Origin: a bacterium
Lineage (GTDB): Bacteria; Desulfobacterota; Binatia; DP-6
Length of the DNA stretch: 64,000 nucleotides
Direction: 5' to 3'
Assembly: GCA_026129405.1 (NCBI GenBank)
Contig: JAHCID010000001.1
Span: 1,674,001 to 1,738,000 of the forward strand
Shown here in pieces: positions 44,877 to 52,781 of this stretch (positions are counted from its first letter, which is position 1; every line of letters begins with the position of its first letter). Under the pieces are notes generated by a model. That model had not been told where the DNA came from and did not search any database. It saw nothing but the letters and a program-made list of their open reading frames with translations. The translations under genes were made by a program, and so were the position numbers.

Positions 44877-46109
44877 TCAGGCCGGGGCGTCGACGCCGAG
44901 CGCCCGGCACACCGCGAGCGCGCTCGTGACGCCGTCCTCGTGGAAGCCCCAGCCCCAGTATGCGCCGCAGTAGTGCGTGCGCTGCCGCCCGCTGACCTCG
45001 CCGTGGCGCCGCCCCGCTGCCACGGCGGCCGGGGTGCAGATCGGATGCCGGTAGACGAAGCGGCGCAGCACGCGCGCCGGGTCGACGAACGCGGTCGCGT
45101 TCAGCGTCACGCAGAAGGGGTGCGACGAGGGGAGTCGTTGCAGGCGGCTCATGTCGTACGTCATCGCGACGCGGTCGGTGTGCGTGCCCAGGTGGACGTT
45201 CCAGCTCGACCATGCCCGGCGCGCGCGTGGCAGCAGCGACGTGTCGGTGTGCAGCACGACGTCGTTCTCCTGCTCCGCGAACGCGCCGAGGACGTCACGC
45301 TCGGCCGCGCTCGGGTCGGCGAGCAGCGCCAGCGCCCGGCTGCCGGGCACGGCGAGGACGACGCGGTCGAAGCGCTCGGGGACGCCGTCCTGCGGCGTCA
45401 CCGTGACGCCGTCCGCATGCCGCTCGACGCGGGCGACCGCGCAGCCCGTACGCACGCGGTCGCGCAGGGGCGCCGCCAACGCTTCGACGTAGCGCACCGC
45501 GCCGCCCGGGATCGTGCGCCACTCCGGCTGGCCGCGGACGCGCAGCAGGCCGTGGTGCGCGAAGAAGCGCACCACGTGGCCCGCGGGCATCGCCAGCACG
45601 TGCGCGGGGCGCGCGGACCAGATCGCCGCCGCCATGGGCACGAGGTAGTGGTCGCGGAACTCGGCCGAGTAGCCGTCGGCCGTGAGCCAGCCGGCGAGCG
45701 TCGCCGCGTCGCTCGCCGTCGCGGCGGCCTCGCGATTGAAGCGCAGCACGTCGCGCACCAGGCGGCGGAAGCCGGCCCGCAGGACGTTCGCGGGCTGCGC
45801 GAGGAGCGCGCCGAGCGAGCGGCCGCCGTACTCGATCCCGGGCGCGCGCACGCTGAAGCTCATGTCGCTCGGCTGGCTCGGCACGCCGAGCCGGTCGAGC
45901 AGCGCTGCGAAGCGCGGATAGGTTCCGGGGTCGAAGACGACGAACCCGGTATCGACGTCCCAGGTGCGGCCGTCCTGCTCGACGCGCACCGTGTGCGCGT
46001 GGCCGCCGATGCGGTCGTCGGCCTCGAAGACGACGACCGCGTGGCGGTCGGCGACGGCCCGGGCGACGACCAGGCCGGCCACGCCGGCGCCGACGACGGC
46101 GATGCGCAC
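44877..46109 (-). CDS. FAD-dependent amine-oxidase-like protein
   Basis: 410 residues. The dinucleotide motif is MRIAVVGAGVAGLVVARAVA at the very start, followed by VVVFEADDRIGGHAHTVRVE and VDTGFVVFDPGTYPRFAALL, typical of the amine oxidase/phytoene-desaturase-like family often found with cyclopropane fatty-acid genes. The middle has RFFAHHGLLRVRGQPEW, and the end HYCGAYWGWGFHEDGVTSAL, which closes the FAD site. It should act on a lipid or isoprenoid substrate. It follows the ACP gene (46175-46762) on the same strand with a 65-base gap. Confidence 0.86.
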   Translation of the reverse strand: MRIAVVGAGVAGLVVARAVADRHAVVVFEADDRIGGHAHTVRVEQDGRTWDVDTGFVVFDPGTYPRFAALLDRLGVPSQPSDMSFSVRAPGIEYGGRSLGALLAQPANVLRAGFRRLVRDVLRFNREAAATASDAATLAGWLTADGYSAEFRDHYLVPMAAAIWSARPAHVLAMPAGHVVRFFAHHGLLRVRGQPEWRTIPGGAVRYVEALAAPLRDRVRTGCAVARVERHADGVTVTPQDGVPERFDRVVLAVPGSRALALLADPSAAERDVLGAFAEQENDVVLHTDTSLLPRARRAWSSWNVHLGTHTDRVAMTYDMSRLQRLPSSHPFCVTLNATAFVDPARVLRRFVYRHPICTPAAVAAGRRHGEVSGRQRTHYCGAYWGWGFHEDGVTSALAVCRALGVDAPA

Positions 46110-46174
46110 GCGCAGGGTCTTAGCCGGCGCCGGGGCGCGGCGTACACCGCCGCCGCGTCCCGAGCCGCGTGCGT

Positions 46175-46762
46175 CTACGCCGCGCGGCTGCGCGCGCCGG
46201 CGCGCTCGTCGCTGCGCACGGTCACGGTCGTCCCGCGCGCCATCATGCGCGCGAACATCGACCGCACGTGGGCCAGCGCGCGGCGGCCGCCCGTCCCCTG
46301 CACCGTGAGCTCGAGCCGGGCACCGGGGCCGGCCAGCCGGACGTCGTCGGCCAGGGTCTGCGCCAGGTACGGGGTGAGGCGCATCGAGCGCTCGACCCCG
46401 CGGTGCGCCAGCCCGGCCGCCGGCATCACGCGGGCGTGGACGGGGGGCGACTCGCTACCGGCGGCCTCGGCCCGCTGCGAGGTGGCGATGCGGTCGAGGA
46501 CCACCGCCACCAGGTCGTCGTAGGTGCGGATCAGATCGAGGTAGCGCTCGGGGATGCGGATGCCGAACGCGCCCTCGAGGGCGATCGCCACCTCGAGCAG
46601 ATCGAGGGAGTCGGCGGCCAGATCGTCCCGCAGCGACACGCTCGCCACGAGGTCCTGCGCCTCGACGCCCAGGCGATCGGCGACCACGCCGCGCACGCGG
46701 GGCTCCACGTACTCTTCCAGTCCCAGCCGCCCAGCGGGCAGCACCGTCGTCGTCTCATGCAT
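46175..46762 (-). CDS. Acyl carrier protein with an extra C-terminal domain
   Basis: 195 residues from the ATG at 46762; GTG codons a few positions upstream are possible. The ACP domain (about 12-95) has the attachment Ser in DLAADSLDLLEVAIALEGAF (S52), with the usual helix II pattern. Unlike ordinary ACPs (about 80 residues), it continues for about 100 residues (MRLTPYLAQTLADDVRLAG, then RALAHVRSMFARMMARGTTV) into an unassigned alpha/beta domain. It precedes the FAD oxidoreductase gene, so it may carry acyl chains to that enzyme. A candidate promoter lies at 46974-47002, about 200 bases upstream. Confidence 0.78.
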   Translation of the reverse strand: MHETTTVLPAGRLGLEEYVEPRVRGVVADRLGVEAQDLVASVSLRDDLAADSLDLLEVAIALEGAFGIRIPERYLDLIRTYDDLVAVVLDRIATSQRAEAAGSESPPVHARVMPAAGLAHRGVERSMRLTPYLAQTLADDVRLAGPGARLELTVQGTGGRRALAHVRSMFARMMARGTTVTVRSDERAGARSRAA

Positions 46763-47064
46763 CGTCGTCACCACGCCCTCACCGCGATCCCGCCTCCGCC
46801 ATCCGTGCGCGGGCATTCATGCCTGACTCGCTTCAGCAACAACGATGCCGGCTTCCTGCCGCCACCGCTGCTGCCCTCCGGGTGAGCCCGGAACCCGCGT
46901 TGCCACTCGCACGACCAGCCCGCTGCCCGTCGGGCGAGCAGGGGGGGCGGCGCAGTTCGTCGCGGGGGCGCGGTGTCTACAGCGTCGGCGGGGCTTGCTC
47001 AAGGCCCGGAGCCTACCCGCCCGGGATGAGGCTGCGATGCCGTCCGGGTGACGTGTGCGTAACG
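46763..47064. other. 302-base intergenic region
   Basis: No gene I trust lies here. It holds a candidate minus-strand promoter (-35 TTGAGC at 47002-46997, 17 bases, -10 TAGACA at 46979-46974) and a small hairpin TCCGGG-tgag-CCCGGA (46877-46892) without a T-run, leaving a ~200-base leader before the ACP gene. Confidence 0.5.
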
Positions 47065-48228
47065 TCAGGCCGGGGCCGTGAGACCGTTCGACGCGAGGGC
47101 TTCGACGAGCAGGGCACGTACCTGCGCCTCCCAGCCGAAGGAGACGTGGCTGCCATCGTACCACTCGATGCGCGGCCGCTCCCAGTGCGTCCACAGCGCG
47201 TGGACGCCGTGGGGCGGCACGAGGCGATCCGCGAGGGCGCCGTAGACGTAACGCCGCTCGCGCGGCACGCGCACGGGCAGGGCGAGGGGCGAGACGACCC
47301 GCACCAGCTCCTCGAGCCGATCCCAGGCCAGACCGAGGTGCTCGCTCAGCCGCAGGAGCGCCGGGGGGATGTTCCAGCGCGCGAGGCCGGTATGGCTCAC
47401 CGCCGGGATGCCGGCGACGACGCACGCCAGCTCCGGCTCGAGCGCGGCGAGCAGCGCCGTCGTGTACCCGCCGAGCGAGAGGCCGTAGAGGCCGATCGCC
47501 GGCGCGTCGCGCTCGTGGCGCAGCCACGCGAGCAGGCGGCGGACGTCCCACGTCGCCTGCGCCTGGAGATGGATGGTGTCGAGGTAGTCGCCGGAGAGGA
47601 AGCCGTCTCCCGTGCGCCGGCCGACGGTGCGCGGCCCGTGTAGGGGCAGGACGGGGAAGGCGACGTTCAGCCCGAGCTCGCGGTGGAACCACGCCGCCGG
47701 GAAGCCGGTGAAGTCGACCAGCGGATAGCCCATGCGATAGCCGTGGACGCAGACGAGCCAGGGCCGCGGCGGCCCGGGGTGCTCGAGCAGCCACGCATGT
47801 GCGGTGCGGTTGCGCGCGTACCCGAGCCAGCGATCGCGTCCCGGCTCGCCCGCGTGCGGCTCGTAGCCGCTGTCCGCCGTGAGGTGGCCGTAGCGCAGCC
47901 CGCGCGAGCGGGCGATGCGCAGGTCGAGCGGCTCCAACGGCTCGGGCGTCAGGTGGTAGGCTGCCGGGTCGCCGAGCCAGCCGCGCTCCGTGAACAGCGC
48001 CAGGGCCTCGGTGCTCTCGGCCGCGATGCGGACCCGGTCGCCGTAGGGCACGAGCGGCATGGACAGCAGCTCGCTCACGAAGAAGACCTCGTCGAGCAGC
48101 ATCTTGCCGACCAGGCTCAGCGAGTAGCGCGGCGACGGCGCACCGGCCGCTTCGCTCGTACCCGGGGTCACCCAGCGCGCGGCCAGGACGCCGGGGGCGA
48201 ACACGGAGCGGAGCACGAGATCGAACAT
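47065..48228 (-). CDS. Alpha/beta hydrolase family protein
   Basis: 387 residues. After ~160 residues of lead sequence (which includes ARNRTAHAWLLEHPGP), the hydrolase core begins with PWLVCVHGYRMGYPLVDFTG, has the nucleophile Ser in IGLYGLSLGGYTTALLAALE, and ends with RRYVYGALADRLVPPHGVHA and the likely catalytic His in YDGSHVSFGW. The long N-terminal extension distinguishes it from simple esterases and resembles acyl-peptide or xylan-esterase-like hydrolases. No signal peptide is clear. It lies alone on its strand between the ACP set and the 151-residue unknown gene. Confidence 0.8.
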   Translation of the reverse strand: MFDLVLRSVFAPGVLAARWVTPGTSEAAGAPSPRYSLSLVGKMLLDEVFFVSELLSMPLVPYGDRVRIAAESTEALALFTERGWLGDPAAYHLTPEPLEPLDLRIARSRGLRYGHLTADSGYEPHAGEPGRDRWLGYARNRTAHAWLLEHPGPPRPWLVCVHGYRMGYPLVDFTGFPAAWFHRELGLNVAFPVLPLHGPRTVGRRTGDGFLSGDYLDTIHLQAQATWDVRRLLAWLRHERDAPAIGLYGLSLGGYTTALLAALEPELACVVAGIPAVSHTGLARWNIPPALLRLSEHLGLAWDRLEELVRVVSPLALPVRVPRERRYVYGALADRLVPPHGVHALWTHWERPRIEWYDGSHVSFGWEAQVRALLVEALASNGLTAPA

Positions 48229-48344
48229 CCGGGCAGGGCGATGCGCGACGCACCGCGCTGCCCGTGTACTGCACCTGGCGCGAGGCTGTAAACCCGGAAA
48301 ATCCCTGACGCGGAGCGCACGGCAGGTGCCGGCGCGGGCGCCGC

Positions 48345-48800
48345 TCAGCGGGCCGGGCGGAGCCCGATCGCGCGCCCGCGGGGGCGGGCGCGCGAGCCGC
48401 CGACGCGGCGGAACGTCGGCCGCGCGCGCCCGGTCGCCTCCGTGGGCCGGACGGGCTGGAGTGCGCGCCAGCGCCAGAGGCCGTCGCGCAGCCAGTCGGC
48501 CTCGATGCCGAGCGCGTCGCAGACGTTGCGGTATGCGTACGGCCAGGACACGTCCCGCGACGCGAACCAGTCGACCGCCTCGCCGTGCAGCCGCTGCGCG
48601 CGCCGGCCGGGATCGCGCGCCGTGCGCTGGAAGGTGGCGACCGCCTCCTCCAGCACCGCGAGCATGAGGCGCTTCTCGGGCTGCCTGGACGCGTCGAGGA
48701 CGGCGGCCGGCGCCAGCGCGAACGGCAGCGTCGCGGCGTCGGCGCACGACGCGGGCTCGGACGCGGACGGCTCGCAGGCCATGAGCGCGTCGTCGCACAT
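48345..48800 (-). CDS. Small unknown protein with a conserved tryptophan-rich core
   Basis: 151 residues. The core has EAVDWFASRDVSWPYAYRNV, followed by CDALGIEADWLRDGLWRWRA, reminiscent of a widespread uncharacterised family of short proteins in deltaproteobacteria-like genomes. The N-terminus is Cys/Ala-rich and the C-terminus is a basic tail (SRARPRGRAIG), so nucleic-acid contact is possible. The start may be ATG 48800 or ATG 48782; neither has a strong ribosome site. It is not clearly linked to its neighbours. The 200 bases upstream (48801-49008) show nothing else. Confidence 0.62.
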   Translation of the reverse strand: MCDDALMACEPSASEPASCADAATLPFALAPAAVLDASRQPEKRLMLAVLEEAVATFQRTARDPGRRAQRLHGEAVDWFASRDVSWPYAYRNVCDALGIEADWLRDGLWRWRALQPVRPTEATGRARPTFRRVGGSRARPRGRAIGLRPAR

Positions 48801-49008
48801 CCGTCATGGCCGTGGCAACGGCGAAACCTGTTCTCGACGTGTACGTATTGCATGCGTGGAAGAATGGGGCATAGGCCAATCCATGGTCTCGCTCCCGGGC
48901 GTCGAGACCGGTCCCGATCCGCGAATCCTCCGGCGCGCCGGCGACCTCGTGGCGGCCTCGATCACCCGCGCGCCGGGCTGCTGCGCGCGGCGCCGGCCCG
49001 CGCCGCGG

Positions 49009-49788
49009 TCAGTGGAAGTGGTGCCCGCCGTTGACGTCGAGCGCCTGGCCGCTGATCGCGCGCGACAGCTCCGAGGCGAAGAACACCACGGCGTCGGCGA
49101 TCTCGTCCGAATCGGGGATGTGGCGCAGCGCCGTGCGCCCGGCGATGTCGGCGTGGACGGCCTCGTACGTCGTGCCCTGCTGCGTGGCGAGGAAGCGGAA
49201 GTAGCCCTCCATCTTGTCGCTCCAGATGTAGCCGGGCACGACCGAGTTGACGCGGATGCCGTGGGCGCCGAGCTCGCGGGCGAGCGTCTGCGCCGCCGTC
49301 ATGAGCGCGCCCTTCGACGCCGCATAGCCGCCCATCCTCGGCTCGACGATGCGGATCGACATCGAGTTCACGAAGACGATGCTGCCGCGGCCCTGCGCCT
49401 TCATGTGCGGCACCACGGCCTGCGTGAGGGCGAGCGCGCCGAAGACGTTGACCTCGAACATGCGCCGCCAGTCCTCGAGCGCCGCCTCCTCGAACAGCGC
49501 CGTCGGATTCGACAGGAAGGCGTTGTTCACGAGCACGTCGATGCGGCCGAACTCCGCGCTCGCCGCGGCGGCGAGCGCGGCGCCGTCGCCGGCGCGGGCG
49601 AGGTCGGTGGGGACGGGGAGGGCACGGCGGCCGAGCGCGCGGACCTCGGCGGCGCAGGCCGCGAGCGCGTCGGCGCTGCGCGCGGCGAGCACGACGTCGG
49701 CGCCCTCGCGGGCGCAGGCGAGCGCGACCGAGCGGCCGAGGCCGGGGCCGATGCCGGAGACGATGCAGACGCGATCCTGGAGCAGCAT
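49009..49788 (-). CDS. Short-chain dehydrogenase/reductase, last gene of the second luciferase-like operon
   Basis: 259 residues. Cofactor motif VSGIGPGLGRS (about 10-20), NNAFLSNPTALF in place of NNAG, catalytic Ser in VNSMSIRIVE, then YAASKGALM with Tyr and Lys. The end reads FFASELSRAISGQALDVNGG. The ATG at 49788 falls one base after the stop of the F420-type gene, so the two are coupled. It should oxidise or reduce a hydroxyl/keto group of a pathway product, parallel to the SDR of the first operon (10588-11349). Confidence 0.92.
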   Translation of the reverse strand: MLLQDRVCIVSGIGPGLGRSVALACAREGADVVLAARSADALAACAAEVRALGRRALPVPTDLARAGDGAALAAAASAEFGRIDVLVNNAFLSNPTALFEEAALEDWRRMFEVNVFGALALTQAVVPHMKAQGRGSIVFVNSMSIRIVEPRMGGYAASKGALMTAAQTLARELGAHGIRVNSVVPGYIWSDKMEGYFRFLATQQGTTYEAVHADIAGRTALRHIPDSDEIADAVVFFASELSRAISGQALDVNGGHHFH

Positions 49789-49789
49789 G

Positions 49790-50749
49790 TCAGGCGTCCT
49801 CGAGGAGGGGGGCGACCTCGCGGCCGAACGCTTCCAGCTGGTCGCACAGCTCGTCGCACGAGCGGGTACGGAAGCGGACGCCGCAGTGGGAGACGCCCAT
49901 GGCACGCAGCGCGCGCAGCGAGGCCGCGATCTCCTCGGCGCCGCCGCTGCGGGTGTTGGGGCCGGGGTCGAAGCTCGGCCGGCCGAGGTAGAGCCACTCG
50001 CTGTTGGCGCCGATCTCGATCGGCGCGTCGCCGCGGGTCTTCGCGCGCTCGGCGCGGATGGCGGCGATCTGCTCGGGCAGGCGGTCGCGGAAGGTGCCCT
50101 GCGGCAGCCAGCCGTCGCCGCGCCGGGCGGCGCGGCGCATCGCCGCGGGCGTCGAGCCGCCCACCCAGATGGGCGGTCGCGGCTGCTGCACCGGCCGCGG
50201 GCGCAGGCCGACGTCGCGGATCGTCCACGTCCGGCCTTCGTGGACGGGGAACTCGTCGAGGAAGGCCGCGCGTACGGCGTCGATCGCCTCGTCGAGCAGT
50301 GCGCCGCGGCGCGCGAAGTCGACGCCGAGGACGCCGAACTCGCCCTCGACGTGGCCCGCGCCCACGCCGAGGATCACGCGCCCGCCCGAGAGCGCGTCGA
50401 GGGTCATGAACGCCTTCGCCGTCTGCAGCGGATGGCGGTAGGGCGCGACGAAGACGTAGGAGAGGAGCCGCACCTGCTTGGTCGCGGCGGCGAGGAAGCC
50501 GAGGGTCGCGATCGGGTCGTACCAGACCGTCGACATGGCCGCCGCCTGCACCCGCGGCACGGCGACGTGGTCGCACACCGCGACGTAGAACGCGCCCCAG
50601 CGGTCCGCCGTGCGCGCGACGCGGACCAGCTCGGTGGTGCCCGCGGTCGCCTCCCACGGCTGCGCGAACAGCGTGCTCTGGGCGGCGATCGGCAGCTGGA
50701 GCCCCCAGGCGAGGCGGCCCGGGGGACAGACCTGGACGGCGCCGGTCAT
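49790..50749 (-). CDS. LLM class oxidoreductase, F420-type, second operon
   Basis: 319 residues. Luciferase-like barrel with RVARTADRWGAFYVAVCDHV, VRLLSYVFVAPYRHPLQTAK, LDALSGGRVILGVGAGHVEG and RPPIWVGGSTPAAMRRAAR. The VxYRHPLxTAKxxxTLDxLSGGR pattern is typical of the TIGR03619-like F420-dependent subgroup. Its ATG overlaps the stop of the upstream luciferase-like gene (ATGA). With its paired enzyme it makes a two-luciferase operon; the substrate is unknown. Confidence 0.88.
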   Translation of the reverse strand: MTGAVQVCPPGRLAWGLQLPIAAQSTLFAQPWEATAGTTELVRVARTADRWGAFYVAVCDHVAVPRVQAAAMSTVWYDPIATLGFLAAATKQVRLLSYVFVAPYRHPLQTAKAFMTLDALSGGRVILGVGAGHVEGEFGVLGVDFARRGALLDEAIDAVRAAFLDEFPVHEGRTWTIRDVGLRPRPVQQPRPPIWVGGSTPAAMRRAARRGDGWLPQGTFRDRLPEQIAAIRAERAKTRGDAPIEIGANSEWLYLGRPSFDPGPNTRSGGAEEIAASLRALRAMGVSHCGVRFRTRSCDELCDQLEAFGREVAPLLEDA

Positions 50750-51900
50750 CGTGCCGCGGCGGTCCGCCCGCGCGCGCCGCCGCACTGCTGCTCGCGCAGG
50801 CGCGTCGTGCGATGCACCGGATCGGGGTCGAAGCGCGGGATCACCTCGCGGCCGAAGAGCTGGACCGAGTCGAGGGCGACGTCCTGCGGCTGCGTCGACG
50901 CCAGCACCCCGAAGATGATCTGGTCGCAGCCGACGTCGGCATACTGCTGCACCGCCTTCGCGCACTCGTCCGGATCGCCGACGATGCGCTGCCCCGAGGC
51001 GATGCGCTCTTCGAGCTGCTCGGGCGTCGGGTCGGGGATCAGCTGCGGCCAGGCGGGGACGCCGGCCGGGCGCGGGAAGGTGTCGAGGTACTTGAAGACG
51101 AGGCTCGTGTGGTAGCCGCTGCCCATGTCGAGCGCGATCTGCCGCGCCTTGCGGCGGTCCTGGTGGCAGACCAGCGCGGTCACGCAGGCGACGTTGTCGT
51201 TCACCCACTCGCCGACCGGCTCGGCATGGCGGACGGCATCCTTGTAGACCTTGATGAGGGGCGCGAAGTCGGCCGGCGAGCCGAGCGAGAAGCAGAGCGC
51301 CCCCAGCCCGAGCCGGCCCGCCTTCTCGAAGGTGGACGGGCTGCCGCAGGCGACCCACAGCGGCGGGTGGGGCTTCGTGAACGGCTTCGGCAGCACGTTG
51401 CGCTCGGGCATCGAGAAGTACTTCCCCTGGAAGGAGTAGCTGGTCTCGCGCCACATGCGCAGGATCTCGGGCAGCGCCTCGTCGTACATGGCGCGCGTGG
51501 TGTCGCCGTCGGGGATGCCGAAGCCCTTGAACTCGGTCGACGACGAGCCGCGCCCGGTGCCGAACTCGAAGCGCCCGCCGCTCAGATGGTCGAGCATGGC
51601 GACGCGTTCCGCCATGCGGGCCGGGTGATTCACGGGCGGCGTGATGTTGTAGATCGCCGAGCCGACGTGGATGCGCTCGGTGCGCGCCGCGACGTAGGGC
51701 AGGAAGATCTCCGAGGCGGAGATGTGCGAGTACTCCTCGAGGAAGTGGTGCTCGACCGACCAGACGTACTTCCAGCCGGCGCGATCGCACGCCTCGGCGA
51801 GCTCGAGCTCGCGCATGAGCCGCGAGTGCTCGGCGCCCTCCGGGTCCGCCTCCATCTCGTGCTTCGGGACGTGAGCCTGTACGAAGAGTCCGAACTCCAT
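50746..51900 (-). CDS. LLM class flavin-dependent oxidoreductase, second operon gene 1
   Basis: 384 residues, a close paralogue of the enzyme at 3452-4573. It shares MEFGxFxQxHVP at the start, the WSVEHHFLEEYSH block, the GTGRGSSS motif, NVLPKPFTKPHPPLWVACGS and the C-terminal FDPDPVHRTTRLRE. Residues 40-60 are an acid-rich insertion relative to that paralogue (EADPEGAEHSRLM). It should use FMN with reduced flavin from elsewhere. No ribosome site is visible at the ATG (51900) and the candidate promoter puts the transcript start about 3 bases upstream, so it may be leaderless. It heads an operon with an F420-type enzyme and an SDR. Confidence 0.9.
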   Translation of the reverse strand: MEFGLFVQAHVPKHEMEADPEGAEHSRLMRELELAEACDRAGWKYVWSVEHHFLEEYSHISASEIFLPYVAARTERIHVGSAIYNITPPVNHPARMAERVAMLDHLSGGRFEFGTGRGSSSTEFKGFGIPDGDTTRAMYDEALPEILRMWRETSYSFQGKYFSMPERNVLPKPFTKPHPPLWVACGSPSTFEKAGRLGLGALCFSLGSPADFAPLIKVYKDAVRHAEPVGEWVNDNVACVTALVCHQDRRKARQIALDMGSGYHTSLVFKYLDTFPRPAGVPAWPQLIPDPTPEQLEERIASGQRIVGDPDECAKAVQQYADVGCDQIIFGVLASTQPQDVALDSVQLFGREVIPRFDPDPVHRTTRLREQQCGGARGRTAAAR

Positions 51901-51909
51901 CGCTCGCGG

Positions 51910-51938
51910 GCTTACCAACTCGCCTGCGCGGGTGACAA
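51910..51938 (-). promoter_or_regulatory. Candidate promoter of the second luciferase-like operon
   Basis: TTGTCA (51938-51933) and GTAAGC (51915-51910) are 17 bases apart, ending ten bases before the ATG. The first luciferase-like operon has the same layout (TTGACA, 17 bases, GTAATT), so the two promoters share a GTAA-containing -10. Confidence 0.35.
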
Positions 51939-52067
51939 GCTCGCCTCGCTGTGCCGCAGCGACACCGTGTCGGTCGAATTGCTTGCACCCACCGTGCGTC
52001 TACCTCACAACGGCCCCGGGGCACCTAGATCGCCCCGATTCCGACGATCCCAGTTAGAAGGAGTGCC

Positions 52068-52247
52068 ATGCCGAACGACGACCAGGTCTGGGTCCAGCTG
52101 GCGACCCGCATCCCGAAGGATCTCCATCGCCGTCTGAAGCTCCACTGCGTCGAGACCGACGAGTCCGTGATGGGCTTCGTCGTGAAGGCGCTGACCGAGA
52201 AGCTCGAACGCGACACCAAGTCCGAGCGCAAGCGCGCCCGGGCCTGA
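52068..52247 (+). CDS. Orphan ribbon-helix-helix (Arc/MetJ-type) protein
   Basis: 59 residues. The sequence VWVQLATRIPKDLHRRLKLH gives the beta strand and first helix of an RHH domain, and VMGFVVKALTEKLERD the second helix. The C-terminal tail is basic (KSERKRARA). RHH proteins bind DNA as dimers and often serve as antitoxins or plasmid regulators; no toxin gene lies next to it here. A strong AGAAGGAGTGCC site precedes the ATG. It diverges from the second luciferase-like operon, so it could regulate it, but this is untested. It is followed at once by a strong hairpin. Confidence 0.85.
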   Translation: MPNDDQVWVQLATRIPKDLHRRLKLHCVETDESVMGFVVKALTEKLERDTKSERKRARA

Positions 52248-52283
52248 TCCTGCCGGCGCCGGCTCGTGCCGGCGCCGGCAGGA
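52248..52283. terminator. Strong palindromic terminator
   Basis: TCCTGCCGGCGCCGGC (52248-52263) and GCCGGCGCCGGCAGGA (52268-52283) form a perfect 16-bp stem with a TCGT loop, starting at the base after the RHH stop. The RHH gene and the converging GNAT gene (stop 52324) could both end here. The half CGTGCCGGCGCCGGCAGG recurs at 54586-54603. Confidence 0.7.
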
Positions 52284-52323
52284 CCACCCGGTGCATGTCC
52301 GATTCCCCGGGATGGTTCGGGCT

Positions 52324-52746
52324 TCACAGCTCCTTGGCCAGGAACCAGTGCGTGTGGCCGCGCGGGTGGTCGGGCAGCTCCCCGAACACCCGGTAGCCGA
52401 GCGGCTCGTAGAAACGCCGGCCCGCCTGGAAGCTGAACGTATCGAGCCACGCGCGCTCGCAGCCGCGCTCCTTCCCGAGCGCCTCCAGCGCGGCGAGCAG
52501 CCGGCGACCCCATCCCTGACGGCGGTGATGGTCCTCCACCCAGAGGATGTCGACGTGGAGCCAGCCGCCCCAGCACGCGCCCTGCGCTCCGCCGACGATG
52601 CGCGCGTCCGCGTTGCGCAGATACACGCCTGCTCGCGCCCAGTCCGCGTGTCCGCTGGCTGCCACGTTCCAGCGCCCGAGGGATTCCGCCACGAACGCGA
52701 CGTCCTGCGCGGCCGGCGGCGTTTCGGTCGTCAGGTGCAGCGACAT
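52324..52746 (-). CDS. GNAT family N-acetyltransferase
   Basis: 140 residues. The acetyl-CoA pyrophosphate motif is HHRRQGWGRRLLAALEALGK (the R/Q-x-x-G-x-G/A block at about 75-90), preceded by LHVDILWVEDHHR. The C-terminal half has FYEPLGYRVFGELPDHPRGHT, typical of small acetyltransferases that modify antibiotics, peptides or other amines. The substrate is not known. The ATG at 52746 is the only good start, 35 bases downstream of the IMPase-like gene's stop, so the two may share a transcript. Confidence 0.87.
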   Translation of the reverse strand: MSLHLTTETPPAAQDVAFVAESLGRWNVAASGHADWARAGVYLRNADARIVGGAQGACWGGWLHVDILWVEDHHRRQGWGRRLLAALEALGKERGCERAWLDTFSFQAGRRFYEPLGYRVFGELPDHPRGHTHWFLAKEL

Positions 52747-52781
52747 CGGCCGCCGATAGCCGGCCGATCCGGCGGCGACAA

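Noticed and set aside
37261-45213. Very long minus-strand open frame covering several plus- and minus-strand genes
   Set aside because: It is an artefact of high GC at third positions. Only its ends match real genes; the middle is antisense to the tandem cyclase gene with clear domains.
46877-46892. TCCGGG-tgag-CCCGGA hairpin as a terminator
   Set aside because: Only 6 bp with no T-run and no gene ending just before it; such stems are expected by chance in this GC-rich DNA.
52068-52247. Toxin-antitoxin module based on the RHH gene
   Set aside because: No toxin-sized gene or known toxin motif lies next to it; a terminator follows at once.
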